NCBI GenBank assembly: GCA_029237695.1
Contig: CM055265.1
Span: 107,372,773 to 107,436,772, forward strand
Direction of reading: 5' to 3'
Origin: Conchocele bisecta
Taxonomy: Eukaryota; Mollusca; Bivalvia; Lucinida; Thyasiridae
Length of the DNA stretch: 64,000 bases
Below the pieces are notes generated by a model. The model worked only from the letters and a program-made list of their open reading frames with translations, was not told the DNA's origin and searched no databases. Positions 30,632-42,036 of this stretch are shown here, piece after piece (positions within the stretch are counted from its first letter, which is position 1; every line of letters starts with the position of its first letter). The position numbers and the translations under genes are program-made.

Positions 30632-33600
30632 CGAGTTATTGTTACATTTCCGTCGGAAATATCGTGTAATTTGAACATATATGCAGTACTTTCGGTATTT
30701 TTTATAATCTGCTCTATTCAAACAACTGATTTACAAATTAATGGGTGATTCAGACCCATGAAGACAGGGATTTCATTACAACTGGGGGAGGGCGGGTTTG
30801 GGGGGGGGGGACAAATTGCCACTATATTTTATTGAAAGGTATGTATCTCTAAATATTATTTCCGCATGATAGCAATCTGTAAGTCTTCGTTTAAAGATCG
30901 TATGTCTCTATAAGTCGACCCATCTAACATTTTCTGCTAAAAATGTGCAGGTTTGAGACCATTCAAGTAACAACAATGCAAACTCGCATTCACACATTGA
31001 AAAAGCACTGAAAACATGAGAGCCGGTAATTACAATTTACATGAAATCGGAATTGACCATTTTCATCCTAAATGGCCGCCAAAATACGAGATGGCCCACA
31101 AAACCCACGTACATTCCACCACCACATTAAATATGTACGAACTACATCAATTATTGGCAGCACAGAAACTATGTTGAACTATGTTCTAAGAGTAACATAT
31201 AAGATGATAACATGTTTATAAATACGTAGCAATTGGGAATGTATGTAAATAAGTCCAATATGGCCGCTAAATAGCATATTTGCCCATGCAGACCATTTCT
31301 GTGCGTTTTAAAAATCCTGTAGCATCAAAGCAAATTTGCATTTTTTCACATTGTAAAACGGTATGCAAACATGATAATCAATGGTTGCAATTTATAAAAC
31401 ATCGGAACTTGTAGTTTCGTCAAAAAATGCTACCAAAATCTAAGATGGCCGCTAAAATTATAACAATTTCGCCCACCAAGCCAACCCTCCGATAACACAA
31501 TCAAACTATAGTTACGTTGCAATACATGGTAGTGTATATAAACTGCATCACCTTATTATATTGTCTGGACAGGCAGTGACACATATTGTGATAGCCTAAA
31601 TTCCGTATATAAATCCAGGATGGCTGCCAAATGTCAACACTCCTACACTTTAATCCATGCTTGTCCTAAGACATTATATTTCAAGTAATTAGCAATCACA
31701 AACAGATGAACTAGGCAAAATAAAAAAATGGTGATGGTGTTATCAAAGCCAGCTTTAATTTGAATATTTAATGATTATACTTATATAAAATCAAGATGGC
31801 TGCAGAAATTAGTATTCCATCATGTATCGGTATTTTGTCTACCATTTTGGGTGTGTTTGTTAAATTGGTCTCTTCTGAAATAAATGATGTGTTATCGTAT
31901 GGAATATTTTCTGAATGTTTGTGTGTCAAAGCCAAACACGTGTATGTATTTGACGCGCGACGCGCTGGTCAATTAATCACTGTGTATTATGCTTCAATTT
32001 TGAATAATAATACGTGCATTTCCGTAACCAGTTAATCAACAGTCTATTAGGGTTACAATGACATATTACTTTAATATACATGTATATGGCATTGATAAAC
32101 AAGTATCGCGAATCTGAACACGTATATTGTCAAAAACCGCAGTGTTGATCTTTGTAAGTGGCTGCCATAAGACTAGGTGTGTGTCGGCTGCGTTGGCTAC
32201 ACGCCATATAACTGTATCGCGCGTTTACTCCATGGCATAGCATTTACCATGTTAGTGTTGGAAATGTCATGGACAGGTCCATTTATTCAAATCAGTTCGT
32301 ATTATATTCTATAAGACAATAGTTTCTATGTGCTCACCGAGCATACATACTTATAGAAATCCAAAAAATCCTGAAATCCTTGCGACTAGTAGTTAACACA
32401 TACACGATAAATGTCAAATATATTCGTTTCTTTTCATAACATACGACAATATGTTATGCGACAATATCACTGTCTATTGGTTACGCGTATCTCCACAAAC
32501 TTTACACCAGTCATACAGATGAAACGTTGCAACTGGCAAGCGTTGCAATACTTGTCTAGTGTCACACCGCTAAAAACTTTGTTAACCAGATTAGTATTGC
32601 ACTATGTACTTTCCAATGTAGCGTGGACGATACTATTTGCCATTTTACACCACCAGCTACCCAATGTTGTTTTCAATCATATTTCCTTCATACTAAATTC
32701 AACTGATATTGAAACATTTAATATCCAATTCTACAACATTTCTTGGAAGTATTTCAACAGACAACTCCATTTTAAAGGATAATGTATTGTACTAACTTAA
32801 AGTTAGTCACTGCCAGACATATAGTCGACGACAATGTCTACATGTGACAATCATTGAAGTGTATTCCATGAACCGAGCGGGGATGTTCACCTGGTGTTCG
32901 AATTTCGAATTGTCTATCATTTACTTAATATCAGGAGATTTAATTATGTTGGTACACAAAACAGTTATCCAAATATGTTTTGCTATTGTCATAGCCATTT
33001 ACTGTGTACGTATGATCGTACGTAAGTATGTTTTTAAATGTTAAATGATTATATATAAGTGACACGGTGGCAAATTAACTGAGATTGTAATTGTTGGCGG
33101 CCATTTTGTGTGTATATACATACTTTCTCAAGTAATACATATTTATTGAAGTAGCATAAGCTTTTATTTCACTTATAAAATATAATCCAATACGAATAAC
33201 CCACTAACTGGTCATATACAATAGTTGTGTATATGGTTTAGTGTGGTGGGGTAAGGTAGTGGTGTATTGGCGGCCATCTTGGATTTTGGCGGACAAGTTG
33301 AATGAAAATGTTCTAGTTCGATTGTATGTAAATCACAAATACCAATTGCAATGTTTTCAGTTCATTTTTCAGCGTGTACATGCGATTCTGTGGCAGTTTT
33401 ATGTGAACATTTGCAAAACAGCCCTTTTACGGGCAGAAATGTTGTTGTTAGTGGCACTTATAGGGGCATAGGGGCATGACAACTTTAAACAAAGACTTGC
33501 TACCATGTGGACATGATATGGTGGGATGAATATCTTTCAAGAAAACATAGTGGCAATTTGTCCCCCCACCCCCACAAGTGGTAATGGTGACCCTTCCTGG

Positions 33601-33940
33601 CACACCCACTACATATATATTCCGGGCCGCAGTACATGTCGCGTGATGCAACACTGTACGTTTGAACACGGCTGTGAGCGGTGTCCAACAACGGCAGTCA
33701 TGTAACAATAATATTTTATTGCAAATGTAAACCACATGGATAACATTACAACAAGCAAACGTAATGCTTAAATAACCTGCAAATGGGTTGGACTACAAGT
33801 GATGTTTACGGTATCAACCATGTCAATTGAAATGAGTCGTGCCTTGGCGGACGTGACTTGCAGCTTCACCACCAATGCGTTATCAATGTCCATGCGCGCC
33901 CACTCCAAAGTAAGTATTATTTGATATTTTTCTTAATATG
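30632..33940. other. Intronic DNA with degenerate ~360-bp repeats carrying a GATGGCCGC motif
   Basis: From about 30930 to 31830 two and a half copies of a diverged unit of about 360 bases can be aligned (TGCAGG...AAACATGAGAGCC... and its partner from 31315). A motif like AAGATGGCCGCTAAA recurs at about 31072, 31258, 31436, 31616 and 31790, and inverted near 33097 and 33266. No exon identified. The short frames at 31796-32035 and 32411-32782 look like chance. Confidence 0.45.
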
Positions 33941-34176
33941 CAACGGATATTGATGAAATATGGCGCAGCAAACGCGTCTTCGTGGGCTGCATTTGGTGGT
34001 CGTCCCGGGAGTTCGGCACATACTTATGTCGTTTTTGCGAAAAATCGATGTCCGTATCAGTAGACACAGAAATCGATTCTTCGCTAAAACGATAAAAGTT
34101 TTGGCCAAAGTACCCAGACCACCAAATGCAGCTCAACAAGACGCGTTTGATACGCCATATTTCGTCAAAATCCGTT
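33941..34176. mobile_element. Fold-back element, about 236 bp
   Basis: Left arm CAACGGATATTGATGAAATA and right arm TATTTCGTCAAAATCCGTTA are inverted. Pairing runs inward through AAACGCGTCTT/AAGACGCGTTT and GCATTTGGTGGTC/GACCACCAAATGC to a central ATCGAT region. Arms total roughly 90-100 bases. No coding capacity. Confidence 0.8.
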
Positions 34177-34300
34177 ACATAATAAGGACAAAATAAAATA
34201 ATACGTACTTCTGGAAGTTTCAGTACTTGTTGTTGTTGTTGTAACCACGCGATCATACACCTTGGTTATGTAACATTACAACACGAATGGATTGTCACTA

Positions 34301-34834
34301 CTTTCTGTTTCACGAAATCTGTCCAAATTTTACAGCTATATAAACAATGCCAAAACAATATTTTTTCGATAATATTAATTTATAGCAAAACTTAAGAATG
34401 TGCCTTCTTTTTATAATGTTAAATTTTGTCAAATATTGATGTTATTATGAAAAATTAATTTGTCTATGGGAATTTAACATGGGTGAAAAGGAGGTGGAGG
34501 AGCTGGGAGGAGTCGAAAAAACGTAAATGGTAATTGACTCAGAAACATGGCTAGATAGCTTGGAAATGATGTAACTAAGAAGACAAAAGTTAAATATTGA
34601 AAATCGGTCCACTATTTCTGAAATTAGAAAGAAATCCCCATGTTAAATCCCCATATACATCTTCACTCTGAGGGGATTTTGATTTTGCAATAAAATCGAT
34701 ATTGGACCAAAGTTCACGAAATAAAAAGAAGATTCATTCTTAAATTTTAATAAAATTTAAAATTATCGAAAAAATATTGCATTTGAATTGTCTATATGGC
34801 CGTACAATTTGGGCAGGTTTCGTGAAACAGACAG
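34301..34834. mobile_element. M4 fold-back element, copy 2
   Basis: TA|CTTTCTGTTTCACGAAATC at the left and GGCAGGTTTCGTGAAACAG...TA at the right, with the family's ATATAAACAATGCC, GGGAATTTAACATGGG and AAAAAGAAGATTCATTCTTA interior blocks. Same family as 19621-20156. Confidence 0.8.
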
Positions 34835-36367
34835 TAGAGCCCATCCGTTTTAAAGAGATCGTGCAAAGATGTAGAGCTTTACGCATGTCACCACAACTCA
34901 GTAAATGCGGCTGTGACTGGAGAAATGGGGCTTGTGGGTTTTGCGATCAGTGTAGATCCAGATCAGCCTGTGCATCCGCACAGTCTGATCAGGAACTATA
35001 CTGTTCGCCATTCCATCAATGAAACACGCGTAATACTTCTGACAATCAATATTGCTACGCTGACCGGCCTGACACATTAAATTGACCATTGTTCCATTTT
35101 AATGCGAGAATTGTTGAGAAACCTGTGCTAACGTACTCGCTTAGCTGCGAGTGCGCGTTCTGTCACGTGGCAACTTCACGGTTCGATTGCATCAATAATA
35201 ATTATTGTCATGCGCTAACTCCGCATTGATTATGTGAATAACATTGTACATACCTTTTTGCTGAATGTCATGTCTGTATTATTAATATTATTAACGCTGG
35301 AGACGATTTTCTAAGCCGCAACATTGCAAAAGCTGTGTTGTTCGCCATCTTGGATTTATGACGTAACAGCCAGACTCGCTTTCACCGTCCGACTTCGGAT
35401 TACCGAAATCGGCCGAGTTAACCCGAAGACGGTATGACGTCAACTCCGGGGTTCCCTCACGTGATGACGTGGGTATAAAACGGAACGTCACTACCAGATC
35501 TGGGCTTCTGAATGCCAATAGACCACTGACCAACATCGCACTCCCGACTAGGTGAATTAGCTCTACCACTACCAGATCTGATACTCTCTAGAAATAAAAA
35601 GATGAGTCCTCCAAGAACAGAGGTAGTAGATAATTCCACCCAGTAGGGAAATTAATGACTAGTAGATTCCACCAAGTCGATCTTAACATGACAAACACCG
35701 GATCCGGGGTTGGAAGCACCAACTAAATTCAGAACCCCGAATCCGGAGTTGGCTGAGCATCGACTTGGGGAGTCAATCCCCATAGCACCTAGGCTTACAC
35801 CTGCTATGATTTACTTGTATGATTAAACAGGCTTCTATTATTGTTAATACATATTTTCACCTCCATTGAATTGAATAAATATATTGAACTTGTAATAAAT
35901 CTCCTCCTCTTTACACAGCCAATCATCAGATCTTACCCCACCCAGGTTCACCATATAACCAACATTCAAGCCAAACCGCTCGGCTTATAATTCGAACCCG
36001 ACTATACTGTAGGCGACCCACATCCTGACCTACTTCGTGTAGGGGTCGCCGTTACAATATAGACCGTTATCAGGCTACATGACTGTGCTATTTGATCAAG
36101 AACTACACTGGTTACAAACCAATAAGCCATATTTCTCACTGTCACAATTATGAACAAAAACATGTGTTCAGCTATGTCTATATTTGTCTCAGACCTAATG
36201 ACCCGGGATACCCGGCGTCTCCAACCCACGGATAGTGAATACAACAGCAGGTGTATAGCTATCATTTGTCTTGGTAATACATCTCCGTGAATAAAGAATG
36301 TATATGTTTTGTTTTCGTCTGTTAATCCAACTTAACCCTTAAGCATTATGGTAATGAATATATGTAT
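34835..36367. other. Intronic DNA; possible solo LTR-like segment
   Basis: A bivalve-type GTGTAGATCCAGATCAG repeat lies at 34952-35005. Between about 35440 and 35960 a promoter-like GTATAAAA at 35471 is followed by AATAAAT signals at about 35874, an arrangement seen in LTRs, but no paired TG...CA ends or target duplication were found. No exon recognised. Confidence 0.3.
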
Positions 36368-36726
36368 ATAATTCCAGCACAAAAATATTTACACAATTCC
36401 CTAACATTTGATTGGCCCGTAGCAAGTCTCTGTCCAAAATTTATATCCCAGTAAATTCCCAAATGCCGAACTACTTTCCGTAACCGTGAGGCGCAGTTAA
36501 AATAATTCTTAAGAAAATGGAAAATAAACACATTTTCTTGATGAACTTATATCAAATGCTGGAATTATAAGGAATGAATGGCATTTTTGTTGAATTTATC
36601 GGGGATATAAACTTGGAAAAGTCGCGGGAATACTGGACGAGGCCTTCCGGCCTTCGTCCAGTATTCCCGCGACTTTTCCAAGTTTATACCCCGATAAATT
36701 CCACAAAAAGGCCATTCATTCCTATA
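36368..36726. mobile_element. Fold-back element with long terminal hairpin, copy 1
   Basis: Begins with ATAATTCCAGCACAAAAATA. The right half (about 36572-36722) is a hairpin with arms of about 70 bases, including GTCGCGGGAATACTGGACGA and its complement around a GGCCTTCCGGCC centre. A shorter copy is at 37806-38105. Confidence 0.78.
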
Positions 36727-36919
36727 ATAGTTCTCCCAGTAGCATTTCTGTAATGTGCCTCGCTTTTGTGTTTTTATTTACTCAAATACAGATACATTTG
36801 TTGATATTCGTGTTGCATCTGTTTTTAATTACAAATCATACACATAACAAAAACCGTTAAGAGTGAAGCATTATACACATCGATTCATATCGAAACCGTA
36901 GCATACGGAAAGTCCATCA

Positions 36920-37248
36920 GAGCTCCAGATAAGTTTTGTAGCTAAAGAGTATTATACTGCCAGATTTCAAATTTAATGCGTATTTTACTTTTACAAATGT
37001 ATTATTGATTTTCTTCCTTATTAAATAGGGAACACATGATACAAACAATTAAAACACAATGTTTGCTGTTTTACAGCTCAGCTAAGTAAATTTTCAACTT
37101 TATTTCAGTATTTTCATTACTCAATTTGAAAATCAATGAGAATTTTGACATTGATGTGAGTATTTTGTACTTCCACTTTTGATAATCAATGCGCATTATG
37201 CTAAAATAAGTGCGTAAAATACGCCAATACACAGCTTATCTGGAGCTC
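36920..37248. mobile_element. M5 non-autonomous element, copy 1
   Basis: Terminal inverted repeats GAGCTCCAGATAAG (left) and CTTATCTGGAGCTC (right), 14 bases, perfect. The interior of about 300 bases shares TTTTCTTCCTTATTAAATAG with copy 2 at 62270. No coding frame. Confidence 0.8.
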
Positions 37249-37250
37249 AG

Positions 37251-38691
37251 GGGCCCGTTTCACTAACAAATCGTAGTTGGTTCATAACTTCGAATTTAAG
37301 TTATAACTTATGACAAAAGTTATGACCGACTGAAATCATTGCTTATTTGGTTTCACAAAACAAACTTAAGACGGTCATAACAAGTCCGTCATAAGTTAAA
37401 ACTTAGTTCTTGTTTGCAACTTTGGTATGTGCCGCGCGGGTTCGATTCCCAATCGGGGCTTTTATTTTTATGATGACTTTACTTTCCGTTTATGTGTTTT
37501 GACATCTAAAATAACGGAATTGCAGGCCTAATGTTAAATATTATTAAATAATCTCATGTATAATATAAATTATATCTCAATATTCCGACGCCAATGAATA
37601 CATGTGGATATATTTAGTGCCAACTAGTGAACCTTATACTGTAATATGAACTGACATATGACACAGCAACAAAAGAAGCAATTAACAATGTTTTTATTTT
37701 TACACTCCAATAAAATGATAGTTCGACCATTTTGAAATTCTACATAGATTACCTCATTAACGTTGGTCACTATTCACGTTTTAGCAGAACACGTGTACAG
37801 TCAATTATTAATAATTCCAACACAAAAATATTTACACAATTCCCTAACATTTGATTGGCCCGTAGCAAGTCTCTGTCCAAAATTTATATCCAAGTAAACT
37901 CCCACGCCGAACTACTTTCCGTAACCGTGAGGCGCACTTAAAATAATTCTTAAGAAAACGGAAAATAAACACATTTTCTTGATGAATTTATTTCAAATGC
38001 TGGAATTATAAGGAATGAATGGCCTTTTTGTGGAATTTATCGGGGATATAAATCGCGACCTTTCCAAGTTTATACCCCGATAAATTCCACGAAAAGGCCT
38101 ATAATGGTATGCACTGTCAGATTCGGATGTATTTGATACAACTACCGAATGATATACATGTATTAGATTTATTTGAATTGGGCACGGGTAATTTGTTGAT
38201 TACATGTAGAAATGCATGCACTGTTTGAGTCAGTGGCACACAGTATAGGAATGGATTAACGCGCACATGCATTCAGCATAGGACGGGTTTGGAAGGGTTG
38301 TTAAATGCGTCAGGACTGTTTCTCCATCTAGTCTGAAAACAAGGTAGCCCCTTATCAGAAGCGAAACACATGCTAATACGCCAATACACTGTCCGCAAAT
38401 GTTATACCTCACTTTCTAGAAACACGTGCTTTGCTAATGTTGTGTACATCTCCAGTAACCGCCAGGAAACTACAAGTGGCGTAAAATCGCAATGCAGTCA
38501 ATATTGCAATGCCACTGGCAGACTGTGTGATCTCAGGGTTGGCCTTATAATGTCAGCATGTGCAATGTCGCATACTTGTAGAATAAGATCACGAGACAGT
38601 CTGCATTTAGATATTTGGTCCTCGTTATCCATGAAGTCTAGGGGATTGGTTCGGTCCTAAAGACTCGTTCCCGTCGTAAATGGCGCGCCTG
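37251..38691 (+). repeat. Tandem duplication, unit 1
   Basis: Starts at GGGCCCGTTTCACTAAC and aligns with 38692-39871 along its length, including a tRNA-B-box-like GGGTTCGATTCCC at about 37438 and conserved blocks such as CCATCTAGTCTGAAAACAAG near 38323. It is longer than unit 2 because of an inserted fold-back element at 37806-38105. Confidence 0.85.
37806..38105. mobile_element. Fold-back element copy 2, inside duplication unit 1 only
   Basis: Matches 36368-36726 (AATTCCAACACAAAAATATT onward, then the GGGGATATAAA hairpin, shortened in the middle). Unit 2 of the tandem duplication has a clean empty site (GATTAATGGTATG near 39262), which defines the boundaries and a possible TAAT target duplication. 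Confidence 0.8.
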
Positions 38692-39871
38692 GGGCCCGTT
38701 TCACTAACACATCTTAGTTTGTTCATAAGTTCGAACTTAAGTTATAACTTATGACAAAAGTTATGACCGACTTAAGTCATTGCTTATTTGGTTTCACAAA
38801 ACAAACTTAAGACGGTCATAACAAGTCCGTCATAAGTTACAATTTAGTTGTTGTTTACAGCTTTGGTATGTGCCGGGCGGGTTCGAATCCCGGTTGGGGC
38901 TTTTATATTTATGATGACTTTACTTTCCAATTATGTGTTTTGACATCTAAAATAACGGAAATGCAGGCTTAATGTTGAATATTATTCATTGTTAAAAATA
39001 ATGTCTTGTAGAATATAAATTTTATCTCAATATTTCGATGTCATTGAATACATGTGGATATATTTATTGCCAACTAGTGCACCTTATACTGTGGTATGTA
39101 CTGGCATATGACATGAAACAGCAACAAAAGAAGCATTTAACAATGTTTTTATTTTTACATTCCAATAAAATGGTAGTTCGACCATTTTGAAAGTTTACTT
39201 AGATTACCTCATTAACTAAAAAATCACGTTCCAGAGTCAGCAGAACACGTGTACTGTCGATGATTAATGGTATGCCCGGTCAGATATGGATGTATCTGAT
39301 ACAACTACTGAATGGAATATTAGATTTATTTAAACTGGACACGGGTAATTTGTTGATTACATGTAGAAATGCATGTACTGTCAGTGGCATACATATAGGA
39401 TTGCCCCTGAACATGTTGACCAGCATAGGAATGGATTAACGCGCTCTTGCATTCAGCATAGACATGATAGAACGGGTCTGAAATTGTTGTTAAATGCGTC
39501 AGGACTGTTTCTCCATCTAGTCTGAAAACAAGGTATCCCCTTATCAGAAACAAAACACAAGCTAGCACGCCAATACACTGTCCGCAAAAGTTATACTCCA
39601 CTTTCTAGAAACACTTGCTTTGCTCATGTTGTGTACATCTCCAGTAACCGCCTGGAAACGATTAGTTGCGTAAAATCGCAATGCATTCAACACGTGCAAA
39701 GATACTGGCAGGCTGTGTGATCTCCGGGTTGACCTTGTAATTTCAGCATGTGCAATGTCGCATACTTGTAGAATAAGATCAGCATTTAGATATTAGGTCC
39801 TCGTTATCCATGAAGTCTAGGGGATTGGTTCGGTCCTAAAGACTCGTTCCCGTCGTAAATTGCGCGCCTGG
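38692..39871 (+). repeat. Tandem duplication, unit 2
   Basis: About 1,180 bases aligning with unit 1, including the B-box-like GGTTCGAATCCC at about 38880 and the CGTCGTAAATGGCGCGCC-type end seen at both unit ends. Point differences are frequent but the units remain easily alignable, so the duplication is of intermediate age. Non-coding. Confidence 0.85.
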
Positions 39872-39948
39872 ATTATAGCAAATGCAGCTGCCATCGTTTG
39901 TATGTTCTGTAAAGAAAGAACAAACAAAAGTCAGACAGTCAATCAGAC

Positions 39949-39990
39949 GGATGGACGGACGGATGGACGGATGGACGGACGGACGGACGT
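39949..39990 (+). repeat. (GGAC/GGAT)n microsatellite
   Basis: Tetranucleotide run of GGAC and GGAT units directly before the pentanucleotide array. Confidence 0.8.
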
Positions 39991-39993
39991 TAC

Positions 39994-41150
39994 GGTCAGG
40001 TCAGGTCAGGTCAGGTCAGGTCAGGTCAGGTCAGGTCAGGTCAGGTCAGGTCAGGTCAGGTCAGGTCAGGTCAGGTCAGGTCAGGTGGTCAGGTCAGGCG
40101 GTCTGGAGGTCAGGTCAGGAGGTAGGCAGGTCATGGTCAGGTCAGGTCAGGTCAGGGTCAGGTCAGGTCAGGTCAGGTCAGGTCAGGTCAGGTCAGGTCA
40201 GGTCAGGTAGGTCAGGTAGGCATGGTCGGCAGGGTCAGGTCAGGTCAGGTCATCAGGGGCGTCAGGTCAGGTCAGGTGGTCAGGATCATGGTGCAGGTCG
40301 GTCTGGTCAGGCATCAGGTCAGGTCAGGTCAGGAAGGGTAGGGGAGACAGGTCAGGGTCAGGCTGGCGACGGTCAGGTCATGTCAGGTCAGGTCAGGTCC
40401 GGGGGAGGTCAGGATCAGGGTGGGTCAGAGGGCAGGCGGGTCGGTCAGGTCAGCAGGTCAGGTCAGGTCATAGGGTCAGGTCAGGTCACGGGTCAGGTCA
40501 GGTCAGGCAGTCAGGTCAGGCGGTCAGGTCAGGTGGCAGGTCAGGTCAGGTGGGCGGAGGGCAGGCAGGCAGGTCAGGGTCAGGTAGGCAGGCAGGTGGG
40601 CAGGTCGGCAGGTCAGTCAGGAGGGTCAGGTCAGGTCAGGTCAGGTGGCACGGAGGTCAGGTCAGGAGGTCAGGTCAGGTCAGGTCGGAGGTCAGCAGGT
40701 CAGGTCAGGTCAGGAGGGCAGGGTCAGGGTCAGGGCAGGGTCAGGTCAGGGATCAGGGTGGCAGGTCAGGTCAGGTCAGGTCAGGTCAGGTCATGGTAGG
40801 TCAGGTCAGGTCAGGTCAGGTCAGGTCAGGTCAGGGCAGGGAGGCACAGGCAGGGTGGGTCAGGTGGGCAGGGCAGGTCAGGTCAGGTCAGTCAGGTCAG
40901 GTCAGGTCAGGTCAGGTCAGGTCAGGTCAGGTCAGGTCAGGTCAGGTCGGGACAGGCATCAGGTCAGTCAGGTCAGGTCAGGTGGGCAGGCAGGTCAGGT
41001 CAGCAGGGAGGGCAGGCACGGTCAGGTCAGGTCAGGTGGCAGGTCAGGTCAGGTCAGGGTCAGGTCAGGTCAGGTCAGGTAGGGCAGGTCACGGTCAGGC
41101 GGGTCAGGTCAGTCAGGGCGGCAGGGCAGGGCAGGGCAGGGCAGGGCAGG
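39994..41150 (+). repeat. (AGGTC)n pentanucleotide array, about 1.16 kb
   Basis: A GGTCA pentamer repeats through most of this stretch, perfect at first (15+ units from 39994) and then mixed with GGGCA, GGCAG and GGTGG variants, ending in a GGGCA run at 41121-41152. The plus strand has almost no C beyond one per unit. Since 15 bases are 5 codons, every frame reads as VRSGQ-type repeats, so the long open frames here are not genes. Confidence 0.95.
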
Positions 41151-41156
41151 GCAGGC

Positions 41157-41396
41157 AACAACCGACCGACACTGGCCGACAGACACCAAATGACCGACAC
41201 CGACCGACACCAACCGACTGACACCGACTGACACCGACCCGACCGACCCGACCGACCCGACCGACCCGACCGACCCGACACCGACCGAAACTGACCGACC
41301 GAAACTGACCAACACCGACCGAGTGACACCGACCGAACGACACCAACCGACACCGACTGACCGACCGACACCGACTGACGACACTGACCGGCTGGC
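41157..41396 (+). repeat. C-rich (CCGAC/CCGACA)n array
   Basis: Immediately after the AGGTC array the strand composition flips: units of CCGAC, CCGACA and CCGACACTGA, with a CCGACCCGA run near 41233-41278. Roughly 240 bases. Confidence 0.9.
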
Positions 41397-42036
41397 TCAT
41401 CTGGATCTACAGTGATTTGTAAATGTTGTCGATAATTGGGCATACCGAATACTGGTAACGCAATGAACTACATCACAAATAGCAATACACGGGTAAATAG
41501 CACAGGTGTGGCCATCTATATGTAATCATATATGATTTATATAGATAGATAGATAGATATTCTTTATTTATAGAGGGTGACTCGGTTGGTCGGAACCAAT
41601 CTTCCCCGAGGCCCTCTTAAGAAGTGCATATACATGTACATACATAAATATACAATACATATTGAAATGATTACATGTTGTATGCATACGTGAATTTAAC
41701 ATGAAGAAATAATAATGATGAGCCATAACGAAAAGTGGTACATGTGTCCCGACAGTCCCATATCATACTGCGCATCGACGCAGCTTGAACTGGGTTTAAC
41801 ACGTTTATTTCTCAGTGATAGTTTCAGTTTTTGCTATAAGACGCTAAAATTCGTTCTCGTGCGCCTGATATAGGGTTACACGGTCGCTAAGCTCCACAAG
41901 ACCAATTGTATCATGGCAAATCAAACACGCGTCATTGTAAACTGTATACCATACATCGTAATTTCGTGATTAGTGACGCTGGCGGGGGGCACAATTAACA
42001 AGTTTATATTAATTGATAATACCGCTACTTCAGCCG

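Noticed and set aside
35440..35960. Solo LTR of a retrovirus-like element
   Set aside because: TATA-like and AATAAA signals are suggestive, but no TG...CA ends, target duplication or second copy was found.
39860..41221. Long open frames of VRSGQ-type repeats (up to 305 codons)
   Set aside because: A 5-base repeat keeps every frame open; no start context, no non-repeat domain, pure satellite.
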